In this document: positions 52,707-64,000 of the stretch, in pieces
How positions within the stretch are numbered: position 1 is the first letter of the stretch
Layout: every line of letters begins with the position of its first letter
Assembly (NCBI RefSeq): GCF_017305915.1
Contig: NZ_JAFKJN010000029.1
Location: 1-64,000, forward strand
DNA length: 64,000 bases
Source: Reyranella sp.
GTDB taxonomy: Bacteria; Pseudomonadota; Alphaproteobacteria; Reyranellales; Reyranellaceae
Direction: 5' to 3'
The notes under the pieces: model-generated
What the model saw: the letters and a program-made list of their open reading frames with translations, nothing else
Databases searched by the model: none
What the model was told of the DNA's origin: nothing
Program-made: the position numbers and the translations under genes

Positions 52707-54364
52707 ATGGATTTTGCGCGCTGGCTGCCGGGCTTGGCGGCTCTTCGAACCTATCAGCCGTCGTTCCTGCCGCATGATCTCGCGGCGGGCCTGACGCTGG
52801 GCGCCGTGATGGTGCCGGTCGGGCTCGCCTACGGCGAGCTGGCCGGGCTGCCGATGGCCGGCCTCTACGGCAGCATGCTGCCGCTCTTGGCCTACGCCCT
52901 GTTCGGCAGCTCGCGGCAACTGATCGTCGGCCCCGATTCGGCGATGGCGGCGATCGTCGCCGTTACCCTGATCCCACTGGCCAAGGGCGACCCGATGCGG
53001 CTCGCCATGCTGGCCGCCGATCTCGGCCTCATGGTCGGCGTGCTCTGCCTGCTGGGCGGCCTGCTGCGGCTGGGCTTCATCGCCAACTTCCTGTCCAAGC
53101 CGGTGATCGTCGGCTTCATGCACGGCCTGGCGCTGGTCATCGTCGGCGCCCAGCTGCCCAAGGTGCTGGGCATCAAGGCCCAAGGCGAGACCACGCTCGA
53201 GCAGTTCCTGAGCCTGCTGGCGCATCTCGGCCAGTCCAATCTCGCGAGCCTGGCGATCGGCGCGGCCTGCTTCGCCGTCATCCTGCTGTGCCGCCGCTTC
53301 GCCAGGCGCGTGCCGGGCGCCGTCGTCGCGCTCGCTGCCGCGGCCGCGGCGGTGCCGCTGCTCGGGCTCGACCGCTACGGCGTCGCGCTGGTCGGCCACG
53401 TGCCGGCCGGCCTGCCGTCGCTGGTCCTGCCGATCCCGTCGCTGCAGGACTTCGACGACCTGCTGCCGATCGCCTTCGTGACGGCGCTGCTGTCCTTCTC
53501 CGACACCGTCATTGCCGCCCGCGCCTTCGCCGCGCGCAACCGCTACCGCATCGACGCCAACCAGGAGCTGGTGGCGCTGGGCATCGCCAACCTGGTGTCG
53601 GGGGCGAGCCAGGGCCTGCCGATCAGCGCCAGCGATTCGCGCACTGCCGTCGCCGAGGCGGCCGGCGCGCGCAGCCAGGTGACGTCGCTGGTCGCCGCGC
53701 TGGTGATCGTCGCCGTCATGCTGTGGCTGTCGCGCTTCCTCGCCTACCTGCCGATGGCGGCCTTGGGCGGCGTGCTGATGGCGGCGGCCTGGAGCCTGTG
53801 CGAGTTCCACGAGTTCGGCCGGCTGTGGCGCTTCCGCGGCGTCGAGCTGGTCGGCGCGCTGGTGACGCTGGTCGGCGTAGTGACGCTCGGCGTCATGGAG
53901 GGAATCCTGCTCGGCGTGGTGTTCGCGATCGTGCTGCTGCTGCGCGCCTTCGCCTTTCCGCCCGACGCCGTGCTCGGCCGCACGCCGGACGGCGAGTGGC
54001 ACGACCCGGCCTACCGTCCCGACGCGGTGCCGGTGCCGGGCGTGGTGGTCTATCGCTTCTCGGCGCTGATCTTCTTCGCCAACAGCACTCTCTTCCGCGA
54101 GCGCATCGAGGCGCTGGTCGCCGGCGCCGCGCCGCCGGTGAAGGCGGTCGTGATCGATTGCAGCGCGATCAACGACATCGACCTGATGGCCTGCGACATG
54201 CTGGTCGAGCTCGACGGCGAGCTGCGCGAGCGCGGCATCCAGCTCCTGTTCGGCAACCTGCGCGACCGCGTGAAGCGCGACATCGAGCGCGGCCTGGCGC
54301 TCGGGCCCGACGAGCCCGACCCGACCTATCCCAGTGTCGCCGCCGCCGTGCAAGCGATCAGGCT

Positions 54365-54368
<4 letters not shown>
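52707..54368 (+). CDS. SulP family anion transporter with STAS domain
   Basis: A 553-residue inner-membrane protein with ~11-12 helices and a cytoplasmic STAS domain (residues ~430-545: VVVYRFSALIFFANS, VVIDCSAINDIDLMACDML). The SulP signature lies in LTLGAVMVPVGLAYGELAGLP and SKPVIVGFMHGLALVIVGAQLPK (in part: VIVGFMHGLALVIVGAQL). Substrate could be sulfate, bicarbonate or a dicarboxylate. GTGGGGAG precedes ATG 52707. It sits on the opposite strand within the aromatic cluster and converges with boxB, sharing a CTAG stop tetramer. Confidence 0.9.
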
Positions 54369-55783
<1,415 letters not shown>

Positions 55784-55792
55784 TGTTTCCTC

Positions 55793-57451
<1,659 letters not shown>

Positions 57452-57460
57452 GGCGTTCCC

Positions 57461-57486
57461 TATTTCTGTAATTCGGTACTGAAATA
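57461..57486. promoter_or_regulatory. Dyad TATTTC-N14-GAAATA upstream of boxC
   Basis: TATTTC (57461-57466) and GAAATA (57481-57486) form an inverted repeat in an AT-rich patch between the divergent boxC and acetyltransferase genes. Position and symmetry fit a regulator site; the binder is unknown, with the Rrf2 protein 0.5 kb away one possibility. Confidence 0.5.
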
Positions 57487-57530
57487 CCTATTTACTTTCG
57501 CCGCTGCAAGCGCATTCTCTGCGCAGACCT

Positions 57531-57950
57531 ATGGCCGCCATCCGTCCCGTACAAGCCTCTGATTTACCGGCGATTTCCGCCCTGGATGCGCGCCTGACCG
57601 GGTCGGAGAAGCCCGATTACTGGCGGGAAATGCTGGAGGCCCCGGGCCGGCACTTCCTGCTGGCCGAGACCGACAAGGGCCTGGCCGGCTTCATCGCCGG
57701 CGAGATTCGCGCCTGGGAGTTCGGCCAGCCGCCGGCCGGCTGGGTGTTCGCCATCCAGATCGATCCGAAGCTGCGTCTGAGGGGCGTCGGCACGGAATTG
57801 TTCGAGGCGCTGGTCGCGCGCTTCAAGGCCGAGGGCGTGACGCGCGTGCGCACGCTGGTCGATCGCAAGGATCATCTCATCCTGTCCTTCTTCCGCGCGC
57901 AGGGCATGGTGGCGGGTCCGTCGCTGCAGCTCGACAAGGATCTCTCATGA
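57531..57950 (+). CDS. GNAT family N-acetyltransferase
   Basis: A 139-residue acetyltransferase of the GNAT fold. The acetyl-CoA loop is visible as QIDPKLRLRGVGTELFEAL (R/Q-x-x-G-x-G/A: RLRGVG), preceded by the beta-4 strand GWVFAIQI, and ending with FFRAQGMV. Substrate unknown. It is divergent from boxC and leads into the Rrf2 gene through a triple 14-base repeat. Confidence 0.88.
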   Translation: MAAIRPVQASDLPAISALDARLTGSEKPDYWREMLEAPGRHFLLAETDKGLAGFIAGEIRAWEFGQPPAGWVFAIQIDPKLRLRGVGTELFEALVARFKAEGVTRVRTLVDRKDHLILSFFRAQGMVAGPSLQLDKDLS

Positions 57951-57978
57951 GGGATCTCTCGTGAGGGATTTGTCGTGA
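57937..57978 (+). repeat. Three 14-bp tandem repeats at a stop/start junction
   Basis: Copies AGGATCTCTCATGA (57937-57950), GGGATCTCTCGTGA (57951-57964) and GGGATTTGTCGTGA (57965-57978). Each ends in (A/G)TGA. The first holds the acetyltransferase stop and the third the GTG start of the Rrf2 gene, so the original GTGA/ATGA overlap seems to have been duplicated twice. Confidence 0.85.
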
Positions 57979-58367
57979 AGCTGCAGACCGCGACGCGGCT
58001 CGGCCTCTATGCCGTGCTCGAGCTGGCGCGCGATCCCGATCGCACACTCTCTGCGGCCGATCTCGCCGAACGCTTCGGCGTCTCCAACCATCACCTCGCG
58101 AAAGTTTTGGGGACGTTGTCGACCGCCGGCTTCGTGCGTGGCGGGCGAGGGGCGAGCGGTGGCTATCGATTCATCGGCAATCGCAAGCGCACGACGCTGA
58201 TGGATATCGTCGCGCTGTTCGAGCCGGCGCCCGGTCAGCGCGCGAAGGAGCCGGGCGAGGACACCGACATCGGTTCGGCGCTGCAGCGCGTGCTGCTGGA
58301 GATCGACGAGATCGCCGAGGCGACCTTGCGATCGATCAGCCTCGAGACGTTGCTGGCTCACCTGTAA
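57975..58367 (+). CDS. Rrf2 family transcriptional regulator
   Basis: A 130-residue winged-HTH protein of the Rrf2 family: ATRLGLYAVLELARDPDRTLSAADLAERFGVSNHHLAKVL (in part: LAERFGVSNHHLAKVLGTLS) and GFVRGGRGASGGYRF, the standard HTH and wing. In contrast to IscR or NsrR it contains no cysteine, so it cannot bind an iron-sulfur cluster. GTG 57975 is the start. Its target may include the divergent box operon or its own operon. Confidence 0.88.
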   Translation: MKLQTATRLGLYAVLELARDPDRTLSAADLAERFGVSNHHLAKVLGTLSTAGFVRGGRGASGGYRFIGNRKRTTLMDIVALFEPAPGQRAKEPGEDTDIGSALQRVLLEIDEIAEATLRSISLETLLAHL

Positions 58368-58459
58368 ACGCATAGGAGCCAGCGGATAGCCCGATGGTTC
58401 GCGGTCACCGGCGCCGCTACCGTTTTCCCCAATAAGCAAGCCATTGGAGGAAGCGTACC

Positions 58460-59767
58460 ATGCAAGCGTCTGTGTCCGACCGCGTGCTCGAAGCCGCCAC
58501 GATCCGCCGCGTGTCGTGGCGGCTCATGCCCTTCCTGCTCCTGGCCTATCTGATCTGTTACATCGACCGCGTGAACGTGGGCTTCGCCGCCCTGCAGATG
58601 AACAAGGCGGTCGGCCTCGATCCCAAAATCTACGGCCTCGGCGCCGGCATCTTCTTCGTCGGCTACTTCATCCTCGAGGTGCCGAGCAACCTCGCGCTGC
58701 AACGCTTCGGCGCGCGGGTCTGGATCGCGCGCATCATGATCTCGTGGGGCATCGTCTCGATGGCCTTCGCGCTGATCGGCGGCCCGATCTCGTTCCTCGT
58801 GCTGCGCTTCCTGCTGGGCGCTGCCGAGGCGGGCTTCTTCCCGGGCGTGATTCTCTACATCACCTATTGGTACCCGGCGCACTATCGCGCGATCATCGTC
58901 GGCATCTTCATGGTGGCCATCCCGGTGGCCGGCCTGATCGGTTCGCCGATCTCGGGCGCGATCCTGTACATGGACGGCATCCTCGGGCTGGGGGGCTGGC
59001 AGTGGATCTTCATCCTCGAAGCCCTGCCGGCGGTGCTGCTGGGCCTCGCCGCCTACATCTGGCTGACCGACCGTCCCGAGAGCGCGACCTGGCTGACGGC
59101 CGAGCAGCAGCAGTGGCTCACCGGCAAGCTGCAGCTCGAGAAGAGCCGCACGCCGCGGGTCGCGCCGGCATCGGTGTGGCGCGTGATGACCAACAAGTAC
59201 GTGCTGATCATGGCGCTGGTCTATGCCGGTGCCTCCGGCGCCTCGACCGCGCTCGCGCTCTGGATGCCGCAACTGGTGAAGTCGTTCGGGCTCACCAATT
59301 GGGAGACCGGCCTGGTCAACGCCGTGCCGTTCGGGATCAGCGCGGTGATCATGATCCTGTGGGGACGCCATTCCGACCGCACCGGCGAGCGCGTCTGGCA
59401 CAATGCGCTGCCGCTCGCCTGGATGGTGCTGGCGCTGTGCGCTACGTTCTTCGCCATTCACAACCTGTGGGCCATGGTCCCGCTGCTGACCCTGATCGCC
59501 GCCGGCACCTACGCGAGCAAGGGACCGTTCTGGGCGCTGTGCTCGGAATGGCTGGGCGCGGGCGCCGCGGCGGCCGGCCTGGCGCAGATCAATGCCCTCG
59601 GCAACCTGTCGGCCTTCGGCTTCAACTACCTGATCGGCTACATCCAGGCGGAGACCCACAGCTTCCCGCTGGCGCTGATGCCGATCGCGGTCGTGGCGAC
59701 CTTGGGGACGATCAGTGTGCTGGTGATCGGCCGTCATCAGCCGCGAACCGTTGCGGCCACGACGTGA
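58460..59767 (+). CDS. MFS transporter, anion:cation symporter (ACS) type
   Basis: A 435-residue inner-membrane permease with 12 predicted helices. CYIDRVNVGFAALQMNKAVGL after helix 1 is the ACS family signature (in part: YIDRVNVGFAALQMNK), and WIARIMISWGIVSMAFAL, FLLGAAEAGFFPGVILYITYW (in part: LLGAAEAGFFPGVILY) match phthalate/tartrate/glucarate-type carriers. GGAGGAAG precedes the ATG. The stop overlaps the next gene by one base, so the HAD phosphatase and exported protein are in the same operon. Substrate unknown, probably a carboxylate. Confidence 0.9.
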   Translation: MQASVSDRVLEAATIRRVSWRLMPFLLLAYLICYIDRVNVGFAALQMNKAVGLDPKIYGLGAGIFFVGYFILEVPSNLALQRFGARVWIARIMISWGIVSMAFALIGGPISFLVLRFLLGAAEAGFFPGVILYITYWYPAHYRAIIVGIFMVAIPVAGLIGSPISGAILYMDGILGLGGWQWIFILEALPAVLLGLAAYIWLTDRPESATWLTAEQQQWLTGKLQLEKSRTPRVAPASVWRVMTNKYVLIMALVYAGASGASTALALWMPQLVKSFGLTNWETGLVNAVPFGISAVIMILWGRHSDRTGERVWHNALPLAWMVLALCATFFAIHNLWAMVPLLTLIAAGTYASKGPFWALCSEWLGAGAAAAGLAQINALGNLSAFGFNYLIGYIQAETHSFPLALMPIAVVATLGTISVLVIGRHQPRTVAATT

Positions 59768-60468
59768 TGCTGCCCTATCCCGTGAAAGCGGTCGTCTTCG
59801 ACATGGACGGCCTGCTGTTCGACACCGAGAGCCTGTATGAGCGGGCGATCCTCGGGGCCGCGCGGGAGCTCGGCTGTGACATGAGCGTGGAGGTCTTCCA
59901 TCGTTTTGTCGGCACGCCCTGGCAGACCAATCGCCGCGTGATGATCGAGCATTACGGCGAGTCGTATCCGGTCGATGCTCTGCGCACGGCATGGATGCGA
60001 CACTTCGGGGTGCTGGTCGAAGATGGATTGGAACTGAAGGCCGGCGTCATCGAATTGCTGGAACTGCTCGACCGAATCGGCCTGCCGCGCGCGATCGCGA
60101 CGTCGTCGTCGCACGATACGGTTCGGCGCCACCTGGGCAAGCACGGGCTCGCGGAGCGCTTCCACGCCGTTGTCGCGGCCGGTGACTACGCGAACAGCAA
60201 GCCGGCACCCGATCCCTTCCTCCAGGCTGCCGCGCGGCTGGCCGTCGAGCCGCGTCATTGCCTGGCGCTGGAGGATTCGCACAACGGCATTCGCTCGGCG
60301 TCGGCGGCCGGCATGATGGCGGTGATGGTGCCGGATCTTGTCGCGCCGACGGACGAGATCATGGCGCTCTGCTCGGTCGTGCGGAGCCTGCACGATGTGC
60401 AGCCGCTCCTCCCGTCGGCCGACGACTTGCAGCAGGCCGACCCGGGGACCATGCTCAAACCGAAGTGA
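59767..60468 (+). CDS. HAD-superfamily phosphatase (beta-phosphoglucomutase-like)
   Basis: A 233-residue HAD hydrolase with the complete motif set: VVFDMDGLLFDTE (motif I nucleophile), ATSSS (motif II), KPAPDPFLQAA (motif III lysine) and ALEDSHNGIRSASAAGM (motif IV). The cap is helical (subfamily IA), as in beta-phosphoglucomutases and small sugar phosphatases. ATG 59767 is used; GTG 59764 is an equal alternative. It overlaps both neighbours in the MFS-HAD-exported-protein operon. Confidence 0.9.
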   Translation: MLPYPVKAVVFDMDGLLFDTESLYERAILGAARELGCDMSVEVFHRFVGTPWQTNRRVMIEHYGESYPVDALRTAWMRHFGVLVEDGLELKAGVIELLELLDRIGLPRAIATSSSHDTVRRHLGKHGLAERFHAVVAAGDYANSKPAPDPFLQAAARLAVEPRHCLALEDSHNGIRSASAAGMMAVMVPDLVAPTDEIMALCSVVRSLHDVQPLLPSADDLQQADPGTMLKPK

Positions 60469-61145
60469 CGCGCACCCACCTCCTGTTGTCGACGATGGCC
60501 GTGGCCTGTTCGTTGGCCGGGACCGCCTGCGCGCAGAGTGATGCCTGCGACTTGCAGGCCGGGCCGCCCAGCGCGGACTTCGAGAACTACGCGGCGGACC
60601 AGTGGCCGCGGGAGGCCGACCGCGCCAAGGGCAACCGGCAGAACGTGTCGCGCGACGGCGAGCGCCTTCGGCTGAAACTGGAGAAGGGCGATCCGGCAGA
60701 GCTGTCCGATTGCCCGCGCGGCGAGGGGGCGCACGTCTTCCTCTACGAGGACTACGACGAGGCCGGCCGCTTCTATGTCGTGCGCCGGCCGGCCTTCCGC
60801 GACTTCTCCTACACGCTGGTGATGCGGGCGAACGGCAGGCAGTACACCGTCTACGGCACGCCGATCTGGTCGCCGGACAAGTCGCGCTTCGTGACGATCG
60901 CCTGCTCGTGGCTGCCGCCGCGCGGCACGCTCACGATCCACGCGCCGGCAAGCGGCGGCCTCGCGACCGAGACGGAGATCCCGTTGCGCACCTGCCTCGA
61001 CGAGACGGAGACCTGCTCGGCGCGCTGGGACACCCCCTCCTGGATTGCCGTCACCTGCGTGCGCACCGACGGCTCGAGCCGCAAAGGCTCGGAGTTCGTC
61101 GTCCTCAAGGGCGCGGACGGCGCGTGGAAGACGTTCGGCCGCTAA
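60465..61145 (+). CDS. Exported protein of unknown function
   Basis: A 226-residue protein starting at GTG 60465 that overlaps the HAD stop (GTGA). The N-terminal hydrophobic segment (HLLLSTMAVACSLAGTACAQ) is a signal peptide; cleavage after AQ or lipidation at the VAC cysteine are both possible. The mature part holds six to eight cysteines (DACDL, SDCPRG, IACSW, RTCLDETETCSA, VTCVRT), which suggests disulfide bonds in the periplasm. No family recognised. Confidence 0.75.
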   Translation: MTRTHLLLSTMAVACSLAGTACAQSDACDLQAGPPSADFENYAADQWPREADRAKGNRQNVSRDGERLRLKLEKGDPAELSDCPRGEGAHVFLYEDYDEAGRFYVVRRPAFRDFSYTLVMRANGRQYTVYGTPIWSPDKSRFVTIACSWLPPRGTLTIHAPASGGLATETEIPLRTCLDETETCSARWDTPSWIAVTCVRTDGSSRKGSEFVVLKGADGAWKTFGR

Positions 61146-61146
61146 A

Positions 61147-61167
61147 GCGTTTCCGATTCGGAAACGC
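61147..61167. terminator. Hairpin between convergent operons
   Basis: GCGTTTCC (61147-61154) and GGAAACGC (61160-61167) form a perfect eight-base-pair stem around GATTC, flanked by AAA on the left, so leftward RNA would end in a short U-run. It lies right after the exported-protein stop and just past the small basic gene and can serve both directions. Confidence 0.75.
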
Positions 61168-61170
61168 GTG

Positions 61171-61338
61171 CTACCGGAAGTGCATCCGGCGCACCTGCGC
61201 CGCCCGGACTCTGGACAGGAGCAGCGACAGGTCGGCTCCCGGTTTGTTCAGCCACAGGCCGCCGCCGCTCGGTGCCGGCGGCCGCTTCTTTCCGTTGCTC
61301 GAGTGGCTCTTGACGTGTCGTTTGGTGCGTCGCGGCAT
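61171..61338 (-). CDS. Small basic protein of unknown function (55 residues)
   Basis: A 55-residue, strongly basic protein (MPRRTKRHVKSHSSNGKKRP..., C-terminal RVRAAQVRRMHFR). GGGAGGAG lies seven bases before its ATG, and the ATG overlaps the acyl-CoA dehydrogenase stop as TGATG, so coupled translation is likely. No family is recognised. The clean ribosome site and the tight junction argue that it is a real gene and not chance frame. Confidence 0.6.
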   Translation of the reverse strand: MPRRTKRHVKSHSSNGKKRPPAPSGGGLWLNKPGADLSLLLSRVRAAQVRRMHFR

Positions 61339-62537
61339 CAGCCAGCTCCTCCCTTCGACCATCCATCCCGCGTCTGCGGCAACTTTTTTTGCAGGAGAGC
61401 ACCGGCGACGACGTTGCGCAAGACCTCCGCCGTGCCGCCGCCGATCGTGAACATGCGGACGTCGCGCGCCATGCGCTCGAGCGGCAATTCGCGGGAATAG
61501 CCGCGGGCGCCGAAGAACTGCAGCGCGTCGTTGACCACCTGGATGGCGCTCTCCGACGTGAACACCTTGGCCTGCGCGGCCAGCAGCATGTCGGGGAAGC
61601 CGCCTTCGCCCGAGCGTGCGGCGTTGTAGACGAGGGCCCGTGCCGCCGCGAGCTTGATCGACATGTCGGCGAGCTTCCATTGCAGGCCCTGGAACTCGTT
61701 GATCGGCCGGCCGAACTGGTGGCGCTCCTCCGACCAGTCGAGCGCAAGCTGGTAGGCGCCCTCGGCGATGCCCAGCGCCACCGTGGCCGCGCCGACGCGC
61801 TGGCTGTTGTAGGCGTTCATCAGGTCGGCAAAGCCCTTCTTCAGGCCGCGCGGCGGGATCACCAGCGCCGAGGGCGGCACGTCCATGTCCTCGAAGTCGA
61901 TCACCGCCTCGGGGATGCCGCGCAGGCCCATGGTCGGCTCGCGCTTGGCGATCTTGAGGCCCTTGGTCTCGTCGCGGACGGCGAGGAAGCCGCCGATGCC
62001 TTCCTCGTTGCCCTGCTCGTCGTAGACCTTGGCGAAGATCAGGTGCAGGCGCGAGACGCCGCCGCCGGTGATCCAGTGCTTACGGCCGTTGATGACGTAG
62101 CGGTTGCCCTTCTTGTCGGCGCGCGTGGTCATGCCGCCGGCGTCCGATCCGGCCTCGGGCTCGGTGATGCAGATCGCGGGCTTGTCGCCGGCCAGCACCA
62201 TGTCGGCGGCCATCTTCTTCTGCTCTTCCGAGCCGTAGGCCATGACCGCGCTGATCGCGCCCATGTTGGTCTCGACGGCGATGCGGCCGGTGACCGAGCA
62301 GGCCGCCGACAGCGCCTCGATCGTCAGCACCGCGTCGAGCCAGCTCTTGCCCTGGCCGCCATACTGCGTCGGGATCGTCATGCCGAGCAGGTGAGCGTCC
62401 TTCAGCAGCTCGACGTTGTCCCAGGGATACTGCTCGGTGCGGTCGACCTCGGCGGCGCGGCTGGCGACCGGTCCGGCGGCGAGCTCGCGCACCCGCGCCT
62501 GCAGCTTCAGCTGTTCGGGAGAGAGACCGGTGTTCAT
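61338..62537 (-). CDS. Acyl-CoA dehydrogenase
   Basis: A 399-residue flavoenzyme oxidising an acyl-CoA thioester to the enoyl form. It shows ICITEPEAGSDAGGMTTRADK (first signature; in part: ITEPEAGSDAGGM), RKHWITGGG, EERHQFGRPINEFQGLQWKLADM (in part: RHQFGRPINEFQGLQWKLAD) and the second signature QFFGARGYSRELPLERMARD, followed by FTIGGGTAEVLRN. Catalytic base is not assignable with certainty. Substrate unknown. Overlaps the cyclase stop by four bases (ATGA). Confidence 0.93.
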   Translation of the reverse strand: MNTGLSPEQLKLQARVRELAAGPVASRAAEVDRTEQYPWDNVELLKDAHLLGMTIPTQYGGQGKSWLDAVLTIEALSAACSVTGRIAVETNMGAISAVMAYGSEEQKKMAADMVLAGDKPAICITEPEAGSDAGGMTTRADKKGNRYVINGRKHWITGGGVSRLHLIFAKVYDEQGNEEGIGGFLAVRDETKGLKIAKREPTMGLRGIPEAVIDFEDMDVPPSALVIPPRGLKKGFADLMNAYNSQRVGAATVALGIAEGAYQLALDWSEERHQFGRPINEFQGLQWKLADMSIKLAAARALVYNAARSGEGGFPDMLLAAQAKVFTSESAIQVVNDALQFFGARGYSRELPLERMARDVRMFTIGGGTAEVLRNVVAGALLQKKLPQTRDGWSKGGAG

Positions 62538-64000
62538 CGAGACGTTTCCTGCAGGTTGGGATCGAGGCTGAAGATCGCGACGGGCTCGCTGCGGCCGCGC
62601 ACCGCGACGCTGCCTAGCGATTTGAAGGGAAACTTGTCGCCGCAGGCGTCGCGTGTGCTCTGCGAGACCAGAATGCGCGTGGCGTACTGCTTGTTCAACT
62701 CCTCCAGCCGCGCCGCGAGATTCACGGTATCGCCCAACAGGGTGAAGTTCATGCGCTTGCCGGCGCCGATGTCGCCGCCGATCACCGGCCCGGTGCTGAC
62801 GCCGATCCGGGTGGCGAGCGCCACGCCCTCGCCGCCGAAGGTCCGGTTGCCGACCGCGCGCTGGATGTCGAGCGCCGCGCGCACCGCGGCCACGGCATGG
62901 CCTTCGCAGGCGAGCGGCATGTTGAAGGAGGCGAACAGGCCGTCGCCGATGAAGGTGTGGACCACGCCGCCATGCTCGCGGATCGGCGCCAGCACGGTCT
63001 CGAGATAGTCGTTGAGCGCGCCGACCAGCTCGGCCGGCGTCAGGTACTCGGCGATGGTGGTGAAGCCCGCGATGTCGCTGAACAGGATGGTCGCCTCGCC
63101 GGTCTCGCCCGAGCGCGCGCCCTGGCCCCCTCCGCTTGCTTGCCGGCGCAGGATGGTGGCGGCGACGCTCTCGTCGACGTAGCGGCCGAAGGTCTCGCGG
63201 AGCTGCTCGCGCTCGCGCAGGCCCTCGATCATGGCGTTGAAGCGGGCAGTCAGCTCGCCGACCTCGTCGTTGGAGGTGACCGGCACCTTCACGTCGAGAT
63301 CGCCATCGGCGACCCGCGTCATGGCGCGCGACAGCACGCCGATCGGGCGGAGCAGGGAGCGGCTCACGAAGTAGGCCGAGATCGCCAGGCCGATCACCGA
63401 CGAGGCGGCATCGACCAGGATCTCCGCCTGCTGGCGCTCGCCGGTATAGGAGAACAGGTCGACGATGATCGCCGCCAGCGGCACGATCGAGACGACGAGC
63501 AGGGCGACGATCAGCTTGGTGGCGTAGCGGCCGAAATAGAGCGTCAGGTTGCGGCCGTAGCGCTCGAAGATGAAGGTGCAGAGGTTGGCGAGATAGTCGC
63601 TGATGACGAAGTAGGTGTAGGTGAAGTAGTAGACCGGCAGCAGCAGGCAGACCGCGATGAAATCGGCGATGGTCTGGCCCTGCAGCCCGAGCGCGGCGGC
63701 GGGTCCCGGCATCCACCAGCTCAGCGAATTGCGCCAGGCGTAGAGCACGAAGGCGAAGATCGCGACCCATTGCGCCGTGAGCAGGGGAAGCTGCGTCAGG
63801 CGCCGCTCCATCGCCTCGAAGGCGATCTCGCCCCTCAGGAACCGGTCGATCGGCTCGAACAGGCGGCGAGCCAGCCACCAGTTCGCGCCGAGCAGCAGCG
63901 CCAGGCCGGGCACGGCCGAGATCCACAGCGTCTCCCAGCCGCCGTTGACGATGCGGAAGATCATCGAGATGACGATGTCGAAGAAGCAGATCGACACCGC
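62534..64000 (-). CDS. Membrane-bound class III adenylate/guanylate cyclase with HAMP domain (5' end cut)
   Basis: At least 487 residues, open to the window edge, so the start is not seen with certainty (a GTG at 63997 is possible). The N-terminal half has about six membrane segments, then a HAMP domain (RPIGVLSRAMTRVADGDLDVKV, in part: MTRVADGDLDVKV) and a class III cyclase domain with TILFSDIAGFTTIAEY (metal D), FIGDGLFASFNMP (second metal D) and FTLLGDTVNLAARLE. It resembles CyaA-type cyclases of rhizobia. First gene of the operon with the acyl-CoA dehydrogenase and small basic protein. Confidence 0.9.
   Translation of the reverse strand, partial: AVSICFFDIVISMIFRIVNGGWETLWISAVPGLALLLGANWWLARRLFEPIDRFLRGEIAFEAMERRLTQLPLLTAQWVAIFAFVLYAWRNSLSWWMPGPAAALGLQGQTIADFIAVCLLLPVYYFTYTYFVISDYLANLCTFIFERYGRNLTLYFGRYATKLIVALLVVSIVPLAAIIVDLFSYTGERQQAEILVDAASSVIGLAISAYFVSRSLLRPIGVLSRAMTRVADGDLDVKVPVTSNDEVGELTARFNAMIEGLREREQLRETFGRYVDESVAATILRRQASGGGQGARSGETGEATILFSDIAGFTTIAEYLTPAELVGALNDYLETVLAPIREHGGVVHTFIGDGLFASFNMPLACEGHAVAAVRAALDIQRAVGNRTFGGEGVALATRIGVSTGPVIGGDIGAGKRMNFTLLGDTVNLAARLEELNKQYATRILVSQSTRDACGDKFPFKSLGSVAVRGRSEPVAIFSLDPNLQETSR

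Overview
The window is uniformly GC-rich and densely packed. Neighbouring genes often overlap by four bases (ATGA, GTGA or TTGA). It looks like ordinary chromosome of a free-living, metabolically versatile alphaproteobacterium. Evidence for that group is the imuA-imuB-dnaE2 mutagenesis operon preceded by a GTTC-N7-GTTC SOS box (the alphaproteobacterial LexA site), the aerobic box route for benzoate, several ABC importers for organic nutrients, CaiB/BaiF and acyl-CoA enzymes, and short dispersed palindromes of the kind common in Rhodospirillales and Hyphomicrobiales. A Reyranella-like genus is my guess and is not proven. No rRNA, tRNA, CRISPR array or prophage was recognised.

Left part (1-14.7 kb): the end of an IS110-family transposase, moaA, a DUF2252 protein, then a genome-maintenance block. 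The block holds an ATP-dependent DNA ligase with its associated MBL-fold exonuclease and a divergent DEXH helicase, then a serine hydrolase, then the SOS mutasome imuA-imuB-dnaE2. dnaE2 carries an in-frame palindromic insertion.

14.9-30.2 kb: an acyl-CoA dehydrogenase; a very large SAM-cyclase-ATPase signalling protein; a DUF4242 protein, a Crp/Fnr regulator and an exported MBL-fold protein; then a leftward operon gntR-rpiB-two binding proteins-two permeases-ATPase with a perfect GntR operator in front. After that come an HDAC-like amidohydrolase, a dienelactone hydrolase, a CaiB CoA-transferase and a 70-residue orphan.

30.2-44.3 kb: an M20 amidohydrolase coupled to a BenE transporter; a carboxymuconolactone-decarboxylase-like gene divergent from an HxlR regulator with twin operators between them; a polytopic membrane protein; the sorAB sulfite dehydrogenase; a potFABC-type polyamine importer; and creD divergent from creBC.

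44.4-58.4 kb: an aromatic-acid region. A MmgE/PrpD protein meets a branched-chain-type ABC importer (livFGMHK), a benzoate-CoA ligase, and boxB and boxC, with a SulP transporter on the other strand. Benzoate would be imported, activated to benzoyl-CoA, epoxidised by BoxB and ring-cleaved by BoxC. The reductase BoxA is not in the window. The ligase frame is continuous with an upstream RelE/ParE-type toxin, which in turn overlaps its antitoxin gene. This is the most unusual arrangement here. An acetyltransferase and an Rrf2 regulator diverge from boxC.

58.4-64 kb: an MFS transporter-HAD phosphatase-exported protein operon converging on a leftward operon of a membrane adenylate cyclase (running off the right edge), an acyl-CoA dehydrogenase and a tiny basic protein.

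A theme across the window is structured DNA between genes. In two ABC operons the binding-protein gene is separated from the first permease gene by strong palindromes, which would suit unequal expression of binding protein and membrane parts.
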